NCBI RefSeq assembly: GCF_015751765.1
Contig: NZ_JADOTX010000001.1
Coordinates: 6,572,001 to 6,636,000, forward strand
Direction of reading: 5' to 3'
Length of the DNA: 64,000 bases
DNA from: Micromonospora ureilytica
GTDB lineage: Bacteria > Actinomycetota > Actinomycetes > Mycobacteriales > Micromonosporaceae
Below the pieces are notes generated by a model. That model made no database searches and was not told where the DNA came from. It saw nothing but the letters and a program-made list of their open reading frames with translations. This document shows positions 40,645-50,523 of the stretch, piece after piece (the stretch's first letter is position 1; every line of letters starts with the position of its first letter). A program made the position numbers and the translations under genes.

Positions 40645-40718
40645 CGCGGGGTGGAGCAGCTCGGTAGCTCGCTGGGCTCATAACCCAGAGGTCGCAGGTT
40701 CAAATCCTGTCCCCGCTA
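40645..40718 (+). tRNA. Initiator tRNA-fMet (CAT), copy 2, followed by encoded CCA
   Basis: All 74 bases are identical to copy 1, 226 bases downstream. Here the discriminator A is followed by CCA (40719-40721) in the genome, unlike copy 1. Five flanking bases upstream (CGA after a T/C) are also shared. A small GGTTA-GTCT-TAACC palindrome lies upstream in place of a clear -10/-35 pair. Confidence 0.95.
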
Positions 40719-40734
40719 CCACTGAAAGTGAAAC

Positions 40735-40770
40735 AAGTCCGGCCCCCACAGTGTGGGGGCCGGACTTATT
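40735..40770. terminator. Terminator after tRNA-fMet copy 2
   Basis: AAGTCCGGCCCCCACA (40735-40750) and TGTGGGGGCCGGACTT (40752-40767) are complementary and followed by ATTT. Strong stem of 14 or more pairs. It may also terminate the opposite subtilase transcript. Confidence 0.8.
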
Positions 40771-40839
40771 TGGTGCCGCTGCGGAATGCGGGCCCCCAAG
40801 GGGGCCGGCACCACGCAGGCGCCGGCCCCCGGGCGGGTT

Positions 40840-43800
40840 CTACCGCAGGCCGAAGGCCCGGGTGACGGTCTGGGTGACGCCGCCACCGTTGCGCTGCTTG
40901 GCGGTGACCCGGATCGACACGAAGTCGGCCCGGTGCGGCGCGTTCAAAGACGCCTGCCAGGTGCCCTTCTTCTCCTTCAGGCCCTGCCGCTGCCAGGTCG
41001 CCCCGTCGTCGTAGGAGATCTCCAGCTGGAGCGACGACACGGCGTCCCGAGCCGCGGTGCTGCCCACCACCACGGGCGTGATCGCGAAATCGGTTCGGCG
41101 CTTCGTCCGACCCACGAGGTCCACGTCCGTTCCGTAGTCCAGTTGGACCAGCGGGATGGCCTGCACCTCCGTGCTGCCGCCGGAGACGAAGTTCCACTCG
41201 GTGTGCGTGGCGGTCGAGTACGGGCTGAACTCGGGCTTGCCAGTGGTCTCGACGACCAGTCGGTACGGCAGCTTCTCCGGTGACAGGTCACCGGCGCCGA
41301 CCTCGGGCCAGCCGTCGAACTGGGTCAGCTGCTTGTCGCCCTGATAGAACGTGGCGATCTGCGACATGCTGGCCCCGCCGCTGTGTGCGGCGCCCGCGTC
41401 GCCGAACCCCTGGATGTACGCGCTCATTGCGGTCTCACCGCGGAACGGGATCTCGGTGCTGAGCAGCCGTGGTCGGGTGATGGGCCCGAACCAGCGGTCC
41501 TTCTGGACGCTGCCCGGCCGGTAGGCGATGGCCTCCGTGTTGGACCGCGCCCAGTCGGCGACGTCGGCGTACTGCATCCACTTGATGCCACCGCCTGCGG
41601 AGACCCAGTCGGTACGCGGGCCCGGCGCGACCGGCTCGAACGGGAACGGGCGTGCCGCCGCGTACTCGTACGGCGGGAAGTCCATCCGCGTCTCGCTGGA
41701 CTGCTTCCCCGGGGGCGGGGAGAAGGTCAGATCGATCCGGGCGAGGTTGCGGGGGTCGGTCTTGGCGGACGGGTCCTTCGGCACCCCGCCGCGGTGGTAG
41801 TCCACCAGGTCGTACAGGTACTTCGCCGTGGGGTGGGCGACGACGACCAGTCGTACCGTGTTGCGGCCCGCAGCGGTGATCTTCTGGATCAGCGCCTCGC
41901 CCTCGTCCATGGTCACCGAGGCCACCGGGATCGGTCCGGTCGTCACGGCGTCGGGGTTGCCGTACCAGTCGCTCTTGCGGCCCGGCCGGTCGTTGACCAC
42001 GACGAGCATCGCCGCACCGGCGGTGTGCGCCGCCGCGGCCTGATCCGTGGGGGTCACCGAGTCGTTGCCGCGGACGACCACGGCCTTGCCGCGGGCGGAG
42101 AGGCCGGCGTAGTCGGCGGTGCCGCCGACGCCCGCGAAGACGGCGTCCAGGCGCGAGGTGCCGTCGGGCAGCGGCGGGGAACCGGGCTGCGCGAGCGGGT
42201 CGCTGAGGTGCCGGCCGTGGTAGCTGATCGCCAGCGGCGTCTGCTCGGCGCGGATCCGGGTGGTGAAGACGAAGCTGCCCTTCTTCACCTTGTCCCCGGT
42301 CGGCAGGGCCCACAGGCTGTCGTAGGCGGTGCCCGGCCAGAACGTCTCGCGGAGGGCGCTCCAGTCGGTGGGTGTCGGCTCGCTTGAGGTGAAGGAGCGG
42401 TAGACGTCGATTCTGCTGTTGACGACGGCGGTCGGCTGGGGTGTCGCCACCTTCACCTGGCGGGCCCGCGCGGCGTCGAGTTCCACGACCCGGTTGGCCG
42501 TCAGATCGACCTCGGGAGCGGTCAGCATCGCGAGCCCGAGGGAGCGGGGCCCGTGCAGACCCTCCACGTCGGCCGCCGCGACGACCGTGTAGGAGCCGGG
42601 CGCCAGGCGGGCGGTGAGCTTTCCGTCCGGCACCCACATGAAGGCGGAGCCGGTCTCGGCGTTGACGACCTCGACCTCGCCGCTGATCGGCCGGCCGGCG
42701 CGGTCCTTCAGGTGGATGGTGAGGTCGTACTTCTTGGACTCGACGGCGACCCCGACGGCCGTGTGCACCTCGCCGGCGGCGAACCGGGCCGTGACCTGGG
42801 CGGAGTACCTGCCGGAGGGAAGGCCGGCCGGGGCCACCACGACATCGACGGTCGCGCTCCCGTGAGCGGGCACCGTGACTCGGTCGGCGGTTGCGGTGAA
42901 CGTCTGTGCGGGGGCGGTGCCGCGGTCGACGGAGAGTTCCGCCGTGATCGGGCTGTCCGTGGTGTTGGTGTAGGTGATCGTCCGCTTGATCGGCTGTGGT
43001 GCGGTGCCCCAGCCGACGAGTCCGGCGTCCACCGACCCGGATGCGACGACCTGGTCCTGGTGGTAGGCGGCGGCGACGTTCAACCGACCGCTACCGGCCT
43101 GGTAGGCGTTGTAGTCGGGCGTCCGGACGCTGGTGCCCATCAGCGCGTCCTTGATCTGCCGCGCACTCCAGGTGGGGTGTTTCTGCGCCAGCAGTGCGGC
43201 CGCCCCGGCGACGTGCGGCGCCGCCATCGAGGTGCCACTGTCGACGTAGTAGTAGCCCTCGCCCCAGGAGATGTGCTGCGAGCGTGCCGCCAGCACGTCC
43301 ACACCGGGAGCGGTCATGTCGGGCTTGAGGGCCTCGTCGTTCATTCGGGGTCCGACGCTGGAGAAGTCCGCCAGGTGGTCGGAGGCATCCACCGCGCCGA
43401 TGGTCAGCGCGGCGTCCGCGGTGCCCGGCGCGCCAAGGGTGTACGGATCTGGCCCGCTGTTGCCGGCAGCGACGACGAAGAGCGCACCCGTCTCGGCGGT
43501 CAGTTGGTTGACGGCCTGGCTCAGCGGGTCGTCCTGGGTGTGCCACGCGCTCACGCCGAGGCTCATGTTGATCACTTTGGCGTGCTCGGCCCGCGCCGCC
43601 CACTCCATGCCCGCGATGATCCCGGAGATCGACCCGCTGCCGTACTCGTCGAGGACCTTGCCGATCACCAGGTCGGCGTCGGGGGCCACGCCCCGTTCCT
43701 TGCCGCCGGAGGCGGCGCCCGTTCCGGCGACGGTGGAGGCGGTGTGGGTGCCGTGCCCGTTCCGGTCGATCACGTCCTGGCCGGGGATGAAGCTTCGGGA

Positions 43801-44613
43801 GGCCACCACCCGGTCGGCGAGATCCGGGTGGGTGGTGTCCACCCCGCTGTCCAGGACGGCGACCCGGACACCGTCGCCGGTGCCACCCGCGGCCCACGCC
43901 GCGGGTGCCCCGATCTGGGCGGTGGTGTCGGCCAGGGTGGCCTTCGCCTTGCCGTCGAGCCACACCTTGTCGACGCCCGCCGTGAAGGAGGGTGCCGGGG
44001 CGGCAGCGCTGCGGCCGGTCGGCGACTGTCCGTCGGTGAGGGCCGACCAGAAGTCCGCGGCCTGCGATCGGCGGGTACGGATCGCCTCACCACGGACCGA
44101 GGGAAGCTCCATAGTGGTCCGGGCGCCCGGCAGGGTGGTGCCGGTCCTGAGCTTCGCCGAACCCGTCGTGCGGGTGACGATCAGGGGGAGTTCGGCGGCC
44201 CGCGTGTCGTCGTAGCCCTCAGCGATGAGCTGGGTGACGTCGAACAGCTGCTTGTCGAGTCGACCGGTCGCGAGGTAGGGCACCGCCTCGTCCGGGTACA
44301 CATAGGTGTCCCGGCCCTCGGTGGAGATGCGCACGGAGCCGGTGGCTCCCGGCGCGCGCTTGACGTCCACCGAGGGTGTCGCCCCCTGGACGCCCGGGGT
44401 GACCGTCACCCGGTCGCCGGTGATCAGGGTGACAGTGACGGGTGTGCGGTCCGCGTTGCCGCTCGGAGCGGGTCTCGTCGGCGGCGGTGTGGGCGGCGGG
44501 GCGCCGTGTGCCGCCGTGGGGGTGAGGAGTGCGGCGACGAGGGTGACGCCGACCGCTGCCGCCGCAGATCTTCGGGTGCGAGAGATCCGCGCACCGTCTA
44601 CAGAGTTGACCAT
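40840..44613 (-). CDS. Secreted S8 subtilisin-like serine protease
   Basis: Large extracellular protease of 1257 residues. An N-terminal signal peptide (basic start, hydrophobic 17-35, AHGA cleavage) is followed by a propeptide of about 190 residues. The catalytic triad is Asp in AVLDSGVDTTHPDL (about 254), His in GHGTHTASTVAG (about 288) and Ser in SGTSMAAPHVAGA (about 461). The long C-terminal half includes beta-sandwich and PA-like (protease-associated) segments typical of streptomycete S8 enzymes, and GRLDKQLFDVTQLIAEGYDD in the propeptide is shared by them. It is isolated, flanked by tRNA genes and a small membrane protein. Likely an extracellular nutrient-scavenging protease. Confidence 0.9.
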   Translation of the reverse strand: MVNSVDGARISRTRRSAAAAVGVTLVAALLTPTAAHGAPPPTPPPTRPAPSGNADRTPVTVTLITGDRVTVTPGVQGATPSVDVKRAPGATGSVRISTEGRDTYVYPDEAVPYLATGRLDKQLFDVTQLIAEGYDDTRAAELPLIVTRTTGSAKLRTGTTLPGARTTMELPSVRGEAIRTRRSQAADFWSALTDGQSPTGRSAAAPAPSFTAGVDKVWLDGKAKATLADTTAQIGAPAAWAAGGTGDGVRVAVLDSGVDTTHPDLADRVVASRSFIPGQDVIDRNGHGTHTASTVAGTGAASGGKERGVAPDADLVIGKVLDEYGSGSISGIIAGMEWAARAEHAKVINMSLGVSAWHTQDDPLSQAVNQLTAETGALFVVAAGNSGPDPYTLGAPGTADAALTIGAVDASDHLADFSSVGPRMNDEALKPDMTAPGVDVLAARSQHISWGEGYYYVDSGTSMAAPHVAGAAALLAQKHPTWSARQIKDALMGTSVRTPDYNAYQAGSGRLNVAAAYHQDQVVASGSVDAGLVGWGTAPQPIKRTITYTNTTDSPITAELSVDRGTAPAQTFTATADRVTVPAHGSATVDVVVAPAGLPSGRYSAQVTARFAAGEVHTAVGVAVESKKYDLTIHLKDRAGRPISGEVEVVNAETGSAFMWVPDGKLTARLAPGSYTVVAAADVEGLHGPRSLGLAMLTAPEVDLTANRVVELDAARARQVKVATPQPTAVVNSRIDVYRSFTSSEPTPTDWSALRETFWPGTAYDSLWALPTGDKVKKGSFVFTTRIRAEQTPLAISYHGRHLSDPLAQPGSPPLPDGTSRLDAVFAGVGGTADYAGLSARGKAVVVRGNDSVTPTDQAAAAHTAGAAMLVVVNDRPGRKSDWYGNPDAVTTGPIPVASVTMDEGEALIQKITAAGRNTVRLVVVAHPTAKYLYDLVDYHRGGVPKDPSAKTDPRNLARIDLTFSPPPGKQSSETRMDFPPYEYAAARPFPFEPVAPGPRTDWVSAGGGIKWMQYADVADWARSNTEAIAYRPGSVQKDRWFGPITRPRLLSTEIPFRGETAMSAYIQGFGDAGAAHSGGASMSQIATFYQGDKQLTQFDGWPEVGAGDLSPEKLPYRLVVETTGKPEFSPYSTATHTEWNFVSGGSTEVQAIPLVQLDYGTDVDLVGRTKRRTDFAITPVVVGSTAARDAVSSLQLEISYDDGATWQRQGLKEKKGTWQASLNAPHRADFVSIRVTAKQRNGGGVTQTVTRAFGLR

Positions 44614-44776
44614 GAGGCGAATCCGATCACCTCAGGAGATTCATGTAAAGATCATCGTCTTTGCCAGGACGTTGCCAGCACGTTGCGCGCTGACCGGGAG
44701 GCTTTCGGACGATCCGGTCCCGTGATTCGGCGTGGACCGACGTGCCGAGGTTGCACCCTTCGGCGAGGATGGGCAC

Positions 44777-45031
44777 ATGTCTTCATTCGGTAAGTGGTGG
44801 GGCCGCCTGAGCGCGGTCTTCGGTGCGGTAGTACTTGCGGTCTTCGTCCCCGTCGCGGCCTGGGCGTCCACGGGCACCGGCGAACTCGTGGTGGAGGCCG
44901 CCCGGCGGCGAGGCCGCAGCGGCTTCGGGATACTCCCGCTGCTCTGCTGCCTGGTGGTGGTCGCGATCGTCGTGTTCCTGGTGCTGCGTCTGATGCGCAA
45001 CCGCCGGGGTGGCGGTGGCCCGCAGCGCTGA
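44777..45031 (+). CDS. Small membrane protein with two helices
   Basis: Protein of 84 residues that I do not recognise. It starts MSSFGKWWGRLSAVFGAV; helix 1 (about 10-32) ends at AAWA like an uncleaved or cleavable signal, and helix 2 (GILPLLCCLVVVAIVVFLVLRL, about 52-73) is followed by a basic MRNRRGGG tail, so both ends may be cytoplasmic. The middle TGTGELVVEAARRRGRSG is polar. ATG 44777 is preceded at six bases by GAGGAT. Its divergence from the subtilase may be incidental. Confidence 0.6.
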   Translation: MSSFGKWWGRLSAVFGAVVLAVFVPVAAWASTGTGELVVEAARRRGRSGFGILPLLCCLVVVAIVVFLVLRLMRNRRGGGGPQR

Positions 45032-45053
45032 CTTGGTCGGCGGCGCCGATGGG

Positions 45054-46409
45054 TCACCAGCGGCCGGCTCCGGGCTGGCCGCCGGTGCTCACGGCCGCCA
45101 GGGCCGCGATGGCCTGGGACAGGAAGCGCGCGGTGGCCTCGCGGGTGCCGTCGCGCTTGACCCGGATGCGTTCGGCGGCGGTGACCAGCAGGGTGCGCAC
45201 CTTGGCGTGCCCCTGGGGCGGCGGCGCCGGCGCCGGCCCGAGCAGGTCGGCGATGCTGGCGCCGAACACGGCGGCCCGTCGCTGGGCCGGGTCGGTGATG
45301 CTGCCCTCGGCGTAGCGACGGACCGCGGCGCTGGCGTTCAGCCCACGCTCGTGGCCGAGGACGGCGCCGACCTCACCATTGTTGGTCAAAAAGTTGATCA
45401 CGTCGGCGACCGTGTCCGGGTGGCGGGTGCCCCGGAACCCCGCCCAGTACATCGACGCCCGCGCCCACTGGGCCCCCGGCGGGCCGGGGAAGCCGACGAT
45501 GCCCAACTCGGACTCGGTGAGTCGTTGCAGCTCCGGTAGCTGGTGCGACCAGGCGAAGGACGCGGCGGTCACCCCGTTGACCACAAGTTGTCGGGCCGGC
45601 TCGCCGCTGTCGGCCTGCTCGACAAGCGCCGCGCTCGGCGTGGCCCGACCCCTGCGGGCCCGCTGCCACAGCTCGAACCACGCGATCAGCTCGTCCGCGC
45701 CGAAACCGAGCTGGTTGCCCCGGTAGAACTCACCGCCCTGCGACCGCAGCCAGAGCCAGAGTGCCCGGTAGTCGCCCGACCCGTCCATCGTGCCGGCGAC
45801 CCGGCGGTCGCTGGCCTCGGTGACCTGCGTGGCCCAGGAGATGTAGTCGGCCCAGGTCATCCCGGCGCGTGGCTCCGGCATGTGCAGCTCCCGCAGCAGG
45901 TCCCGGTTGAACACCACGACGGCGTGGGTCTGCCCGGCGGCCACCGCCATCGTCCGCCCCTCCACCGTGCCGTAACGGATCAGACCCTCCGGCAGGCCCC
46001 GAAGATCCAGGTGGTGGTCGGTGAGGTCGAGGATGACCTGACGTTGGGTGTACTCGGTCAGCATGGCGTCGTCGATCTGGATCAGATCCGGTACGTTCCC
46101 GCCGCCCGCCTGGGTGGCCAGCCGGTCGTAGTAGCCGTCGGCGCCCTGCCAGGTGACCCGGAAGGTGACCCGGGGGTTGCGATTCGAGTAGAGCCGAAGC
46201 GCCTTCTCGGTGAGCTCGGCCCGCTTGGTGCCACCCCACCAGAAGACCGACAGCTCGACGGGCCCGTCCTGGGTCGAGGAGGCAGCGTCGTCGCTGCACC
46301 CCGCCAGCCCGCCGGACGCGAGCAGAGGTGCGCCGAGCAGCGCGCTGAGCAGTCGGCGCCGGCCCGGGTCTGCGCCGAGGCGGTCGAGCTGCTGTCGAAC
46401 AACGGGCAC
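45054..46409 (-). CDS. ABC sugar-binding lipoprotein, no cognate permease nearby
   Basis: Extracellular solute-binding protein of 451 residues, family 1 (carbohydrate). The signal has GRRRLLSALLGAPLL followed by the lipobox LAGC (Cys38); the twin-arginine-like start suggests possible Tat export. The mature part begins VELSVFWWGGTKRAELTEKAL, usual for CUT1 receptors. GTG 46407-46409 has AGGAGAG upstream. No permease or ATPase gene lies within the window on either side, so it must share a transporter encoded elsewhere or act as a sensor. The last 50 residues are Ala/Arg-rich. Confidence 0.8.
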   Translation of the reverse strand: MPVVRQQLDRLGADPGRRRLLSALLGAPLLASGGLAGCSDDAASSTQDGPVELSVFWWGGTKRAELTEKALRLYSNRNPRVTFRVTWQGADGYYDRLATQAGGGNVPDLIQIDDAMLTEYTQRQVILDLTDHHLDLRGLPEGLIRYGTVEGRTMAVAAGQTHAVVVFNRDLLRELHMPEPRAGMTWADYISWATQVTEASDRRVAGTMDGSGDYRALWLWLRSQGGEFYRGNQLGFGADELIAWFELWQRARRGRATPSAALVEQADSGEPARQLVVNGVTAASFAWSHQLPELQRLTESELGIVGFPGPPGAQWARASMYWAGFRGTRHPDTVADVINFLTNNGEVGAVLGHERGLNASAAVRRYAEGSITDPAQRRAAVFGASIADLLGPAPAPPPQGHAKVRTLLVTAAERIRVKRDGTREATARFLSQAIAALAAVSTGGQPGAGRW

Positions 46410-46548
46410 GGGGCTCTCCTGGACCTACGGGGGTGGCGGTCGGACCATTCACGCAGGCAGCGCACGAAGGTGTCAACGTCCGTCCGGTCACCCTCCGGCT
46501 GGGTGGTCGAATCAGGGCCTTCCAATGTCGCGTGGTGTACTAGGGCGC

Positions 46549-47382
46549 GTGGAACTTCTGCACTCGGGCAAGGTTCGGGACATCTACGCCGACGGCGACG
46601 ACCTGATCCTGGTGGCCTCGGATCGCATCTCGATCTACGACGTGGCGCTGCCGACGCCTATCCCGGACAAGGGTCGCCTGCTCACCGCGCTCTCGCTCTG
46701 GTGGTTCGAGCAGCTCGCCGACCTGGTGCCGAACCACGTCATCTCGGCCACCGACGTGCCCGCCGAGTTCGCCGGGCGGGCCATCCGCTGCCAGCGGCTG
46801 GACATCATCCCGGTCGAGTGTGTCGCCCGCGGATACCTGACCGGTGGCGGCCTGCGGGAGTACGAGCGGACCGGCGCGGTCTCCGGTTTGCCACTGCCGC
46901 GAGGGCTCGGCGAGGCGTCGATCCTGCCCGAGCCGATCTTCACGCCGTCGAGCAAGGCGCCGGCGGGTGAGCACGACGAGCCCATCACGTACGACGACGT
47001 GGTGGACACTGTGGGTCAGGCCACCGCCGAGCGGCTGCGCCAGATCACCCTCGACGTCTACCGGCGCGGTGCCGAGCTGGCCGCCGACCGGGGCATCCTG
47101 GTCGCCGACACCAAGATCGAGCTGGGCTGGGCGCCGGACGGCACCCTGGTCCTCGCCGACGAACTGCTCACCTCCGACTCGTCGCGGTTCTGGCCGGCCG
47201 AGTCGTACCAGCCGGGCCGGGTGCAGTTCTCCTACGACAAGCAGTACGTGCGGGACTGGGCCACCGGCAGCGGCTGGGACAAGCAGGGCCCCGCACCCGA
47301 CGTGCCGGCCGAGGTGGTCGAGGCGACCCGGGCCCGCTACGTGGAGGTCTACGAGAAGCTCACCGGCAACCGCTGGGAGTGA
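46549..47382 (+). CDS. purC: Phosphoribosylaminoimidazole-succinocarboxamide synthase
   Basis: SAICAR synthetase, 277 residues, joins aspartate to CAIR with ATP in purine synthesis. It begins VELLHSGKVRDIYADGDD, the typical N-terminus, followed by ASDRISIYDV, PVECVARGYLTGGGLREY and ILVADTKIELG, which holds catalytic and nucleotide-binding residues; SSRFWPAESYQPG is near the C-terminus. GTG 46549 is favoured because TGTACT (46536-46541) lies seven bases upstream and there is no ribosome site; ATG 46525 is an alternative. Convergent with glpK after 15 bases. Confidence 0.95.
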   Translation: MELLHSGKVRDIYADGDDLILVASDRISIYDVALPTPIPDKGRLLTALSLWWFEQLADLVPNHVISATDVPAEFAGRAIRCQRLDIIPVECVARGYLTGGGLREYERTGAVSGLPLPRGLGEASILPEPIFTPSSKAPAGEHDEPITYDDVVDTVGQATAERLRQITLDVYRRGAELAADRGILVADTKIELGWAPDGTLVLADELLTSDSSRFWPAESYQPGRVQFSYDKQYVRDWATGSGWDKQGPAPDVPAEVVEATRARYVEVYEKLTGNRWE

Positions 47383-47397
47383 CCGCCGGACCGGCGA

Positions 47398-48882
47398 TCA
47401 CTCCACCCAGTCGAGGGTGCGCCGCACGGCCTTGCGCCAGTTGTGCAGCTCCCGATCGCGCAGGTCCGGGGCCATGGTCGGCTCCCACTGCGCGTCGGAG
47501 CGCCACTGGGCCCGCAGGGTGGCCAGGTCCGGCCAGAAACCAACCGCCAGACCGGCCGCGTACGCGGCGCCCAGGCAGGTGGTCTCGGTGATCCGGGAGC
47601 GGACCACCGGCACGTCGAGCACATCGGCGAGGAACTGCATCAGCAGGCCGTTGGCGGTCATCCCGCCGTCCACCCGGAGCCGGCGCAGCGCCACATCCGA
47701 GTCGGCGTTCATCGCGTCGACCACCTCGCGGGTCTGCCACGCCGACGCCTCCAGCGCCGCGCGCGCCAGGTGCCCCTTGGTGATGTAACCGGTCAGGCCG
47801 GCGATCACCCCGCGGGCGTCGCTGCGCCAGTGCGGAGCAAACAGCCCCGAGAACGCCGGCACCACGTAGCAGCCGCCGTTGTCGTCCACGGTGCGGGCCA
47901 ACTCCTCCACCTCGGCGGCCGTGGAGATCAGCCCCAGGTTGTCCCGCAGCCACTGGACCAGTGAGCCGGTGACCGCGATGGCGCCCTCGAGGGCGTACGC
48001 CGGTGGTTGGTCCTTGATCCGGTAGGCGACCGTGGTGAGCAGGCCGTGCGTCGACGGGACCGGGCTGGCGCCGGTGTTGAGCAGCAGGAAGCTGCCGGTG
48101 CCGTAGGTGCACTTCGCCTCACCCGGCTGGAAGCAGGTCTGCCCGAACAGGGCGGCCTGCTGGTCGCCGAGCGCACTGGCCACCGGCACCCCGGCGAGGA
48201 CCCCACCGGCCGTGCCGTACACCTCGGCGGAGCAGCGGATCTGCGGCAGCATCGCCGCCGGCACGCCCATCGCGTCCAGCAGCTCCGGCGCCCAGTCCAG
48301 GGTCGTGAGGTCCATCAGCATGGTCCGGCTGGCGTTCGTCACGTCGGTGACGTGCTCGCCTGTCAACTTCCAGATCAGCCAGCTGTCCATGGTGCCGAAG
48401 AGCACCTCGCCGCGCTCGGCGCGCCCGCGCAGGCCGTCGACCTCGTCGAGCAGCCAGCGCAGCTTCGGACCGGCGAAGTAGGTGGCCAGCGGCAGGCCCG
48501 TGCGGGCCCGGAACTGCTCCTCGCCGTACGCCGAGGCAAGCTCGCGCAGCAGCGGCCCGGTCCGGGTGTCCTGCCAGACGATGGCGTTGGCCACCGGGCG
48601 GCCGGTGGCCCGGTCCCAGACGACAGTGGTCTCCCGCTGGTTGGTGATGCCGACGGCGGCCAACCCGGACGGGTCGGTGCCCGCGGACCGCAGCGCCTCG
48701 GCGACCACCTGCTGGACGTTGTCCCAGATCTCCTCGGCGTCGTGCTCCACCCAACCCGGTCGGGGGAAGATCTGCCGGTGCTCGCGCTGGGCCACGGCGA
48801 CGATGTCCCCGGCCCGGTCGAAGACGATGCACCGCGACGAGGTGGTGCCCTGGTCGATGGCGGCGACGTACTGGGGGGTCAC
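47398..48882 (-). CDS. glpK: Glycerol kinase
   Basis: FGGY-family kinase of 494 residues, phosphorylates glycerol to glycerol 3-phosphate. The N-terminal phosphate loop [14 protein letters not shown], the FGGY signature region [18 protein letters not shown] and [19 protein letters not shown] are all present, and length is normal. No glpF facilitator or glpD is adjacent. The gene is divergent from a PRPP synthetase paralogue. GTG 48882 is the start. Control is not visible. Confidence 0.95.
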   Translation of the reverse strand: MTPQYVAAIDQGTTSSRCIVFDRAGDIVAVAQREHRQIFPRPGWVEHDAEEIWDNVQQVVAEALRSAGTDPSGLAAVGITNQRETTVVWDRATGRPVANAIVWQDTRTGPLLRELASAYGEEQFRARTGLPLATYFAGPKLRWLLDEVDGLRGRAERGEVLFGTMDSWLIWKLTGEHVTDVTNASRTMLMDLTTLDWAPELLDAMGVPAAMLPQIRCSAEVYGTAGGVLAGVPVASALGDQQAALFGQTCFQPGEAKCTYGTGSFLLLNTGASPVPSTHGLLTTVAYRIKDQPPAYALEGAIAVTGSLVQWLRDNLGLISTAAEVEELARTVDDNGGCYVVPAFSGLFAPHWRSDARGVIAGLTGYITKGHLARAALEASAWQTREVVDAMNADSDVALRRLRVDGGMTANGLLMQFLADVLDVPVVRSRITETTCLGAAYAAGLAVGFWPDLATLRAQWRSDAQWEPTMAPDLRDRELHNWRKAVRRTLDWVE

Positions 48883-48969
48883 CGCAGCACCGTACCCGGA
48901 CGGCGGCGCGGCGCGACAGGCGTCACGGTGGGTTCCGGCCCGCCGCCGACGGTGGCGATCCGCTTCGCC

Positions 48970-48983
48970 TACGATGTGCGAAC
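48970..48983 (+). promoter_or_regulatory. -10 hexamer of the PRPP synthetase paralogue
   Basis: TACGAT (48970-48975) lies eight bases before GTG 48984 with no ribosome site: a probable leaderless start. Confidence 0.4.
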
Positions 48984-49922
48984 GTGCGCGACATCGCAGT
49001 TTTCAGTGGAACCGCCCATCCCGACCTGGCTGCCGAGATCTGCGCCCACCTGGGGGTGCCGCTGCACCCGGTGCGGGTCTCCCGGTTCGCGAACGACTGT
49101 CTGGAAGTCCAGTTGCAGGCCAACTGCCGGGAGCGGGACGTCTTCCTGATCCAGCCGCTGGTGCCGCCGGTGCAGGAGCACCTGGTCGAGCTGCTGCTGA
49201 TGATCGACGCCGCCCGGGGTGCGTCCGCCGGTCGGATCACCGTGGTGCTGCCGCACTACGCCTACGCCCGGTCGGACAAGAAGGACGCGCCGCGGATCTC
49301 GATCGGCGCGCGGCTCGTCGCTGACCTGCTCACCTCGGCCGGGGCGGACCGGGTGCTCGCGATGACCCTGCACTCGCCGCAGGTGCACGGCTTCTTCAGC
49401 GTCCCGGTGGACCACCTGCACGCGCTGCGGGAGTTGGCCACCCACTTCCGCCGCTACGACCTCAGCAACGCAGTGGTGGTCTCGCCGGACCTGGGCAATG
49501 CCAAGGAGGCCGCGGCCTTCGCCCGGCTGCTCGGCACGCCGGTCGCGGCCGGGGCGAAGCAGCGGTTCAGCGACGACCTGGTCAAGATCAGCGCGGTGAT
49601 CGGTGACGTGGCCGACCGGGACGTCATCGTGCTGGACGACGAGATCGCCAAGGGCAGCACTGTGGTCGAGCTGATGGAGCATCTGCGCGGCCTGAAGGTC
49701 CGGTCGATCCGGCTCGCCTGCACGCACGGCCTCTTCTCCGGCGACGCGCTGCAGCGGCTCAGCGACCAGGAGGGCGTCCTGGAGATCGTCTGCACCAACA
49801 CGGTGCCCATCCCGGACGCCAAGCGGGTCCCCAAGTTGCAGGTCCTGTCGGTGGCTCCCGCCCTGGCCGAGGCGACGCGCCGAATCCACAACGGCGAATC
49901 CGTCTCCGCCCTCTTCGCCTAA
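48984..49922 (+). CDS. Ribose-phosphate diphosphokinase paralogue
   Basis: PRPP synthetase-like protein of 312 residues. The flexible loop [21 protein letters not shown] corresponds to the YARQDRK loop of classical enzymes and the HSPQVHGFF segment is conserved. The PRPP-binding loop, however, reads [16 protein letters not shown] where standard enzymes have VDDMIDTGGT-like sequence. The two Asp are retained and the glycine-rich end differs. It probably still makes PRPP or a related sugar pyrophosphate. A housekeeping prs is likely elsewhere, next to glmU in actinobacteria. Leaderless start at GTG 48984. Confidence 0.82.
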   Translation: MRDIAVFSGTAHPDLAAEICAHLGVPLHPVRVSRFANDCLEVQLQANCRERDVFLIQPLVPPVQEHLVELLLMIDAARGASAGRITVVLPHYAYARSDKKDAPRISIGARLVADLLTSAGADRVLAMTLHSPQVHGFFSVPVDHLHALRELATHFRRYDLSNAVVVSPDLGNAKEAAAFARLLGTPVAAGAKQRFSDDLVKISAVIGDVADRDVIVLDDEIAKGSTVVELMEHLRGLKVRSIRLACTHGLFSGDALQRLSDQEGVLEIVCTNTVPIPDAKRVPKLQVLSVAPALAEATRRIHNGESVSALFA

Positions 49923-49948
49923 CTAGCCACTCCCTCGCCGCACAGGGG

Positions 49949-50404
49949 TTAGCTGGGGGTGGGGTTGTGGTTGTTCAGGCCTGTTGTGATGCGGACTGTG
50001 GTGCCGACGGTGCCGGTGACGACCTCCATCGCGTCGGTCAGCTCGCGGGCCAGCCAGAGGCCCCAGCCGCCGGCGGTGTCCGGGGTCGGTCGACTGCGAT
50101 CACCCAGCCGCTGCGGGCTGATCCCGTGCCCGTGATCGGCGACCTCGCAGACCAGCACCCCGGACTCGCGCCAGAGTCGCAGCCAGCCGCGCCCGCCGCC
50201 GTGTCGCACCGCATTGGTGATCAATTCATTGATCGCGAGCACGAAGTCGTCAAGCCGTTGGCCGCTGAGGCCCGAGGCATGCGCGCAGGAGGTGACCGAG
50301 TGTCGAATCTCGGTCACCTGGGCCTGGTCAAAGGCTTCGGCGATCAGGAGGGCAGGTTCGATGGGCACAACCGTACGCGGTGCGTGCGGATCTGCGTTCG
50401 TCAT
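49949..50404 (-). CDS. Anti-sigma-type ATP-binding (HATPase) protein
   Basis: Serine-kinase-like regulator of 151 residues, GHKL fold. The N-box LAINELITNAVRHGG (about 68-82) binds Mg-ATP, DHGHGI is the G1 box and GGWGLWLARELTDAM the G2 region. The CAHASGLSGQRLDDF segment is typical of streptomycete RsbW/SpoIIAB relatives. No STAS antagonist or sigma factor is adjacent, although a STAS-HATPase fusion lies 2.6 kb away. ATG 50404; the in-frame ATG at 50425 is possible. Divergent from the histidine kinase gene. Confidence 0.8.
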   Translation of the reverse strand: MTNADPHAPRTVVPIEPALLIAEAFDQAQVTEIRHSVTSCAHASGLSGQRLDDFVLAINELITNAVRHGGGRGWLRLWRESGVLVCEVADHGHGISPQRLGDRSRPTPDTAGGWGLWLARELTDAMEVVTGTVGTTVRITTGLNNHNPTPS

Positions 50405-50523
50405 GGGCCCGTCCCGGCGGCACATCTCGGAGTATTTCGCGGCTTTTCCACCGTACGTCAGGGTTCTGCGAACCGCACTCGCTGCTCGCCGTGCGGCCGG
50501 GCGGTTGTGGCATCCTGACCGCC

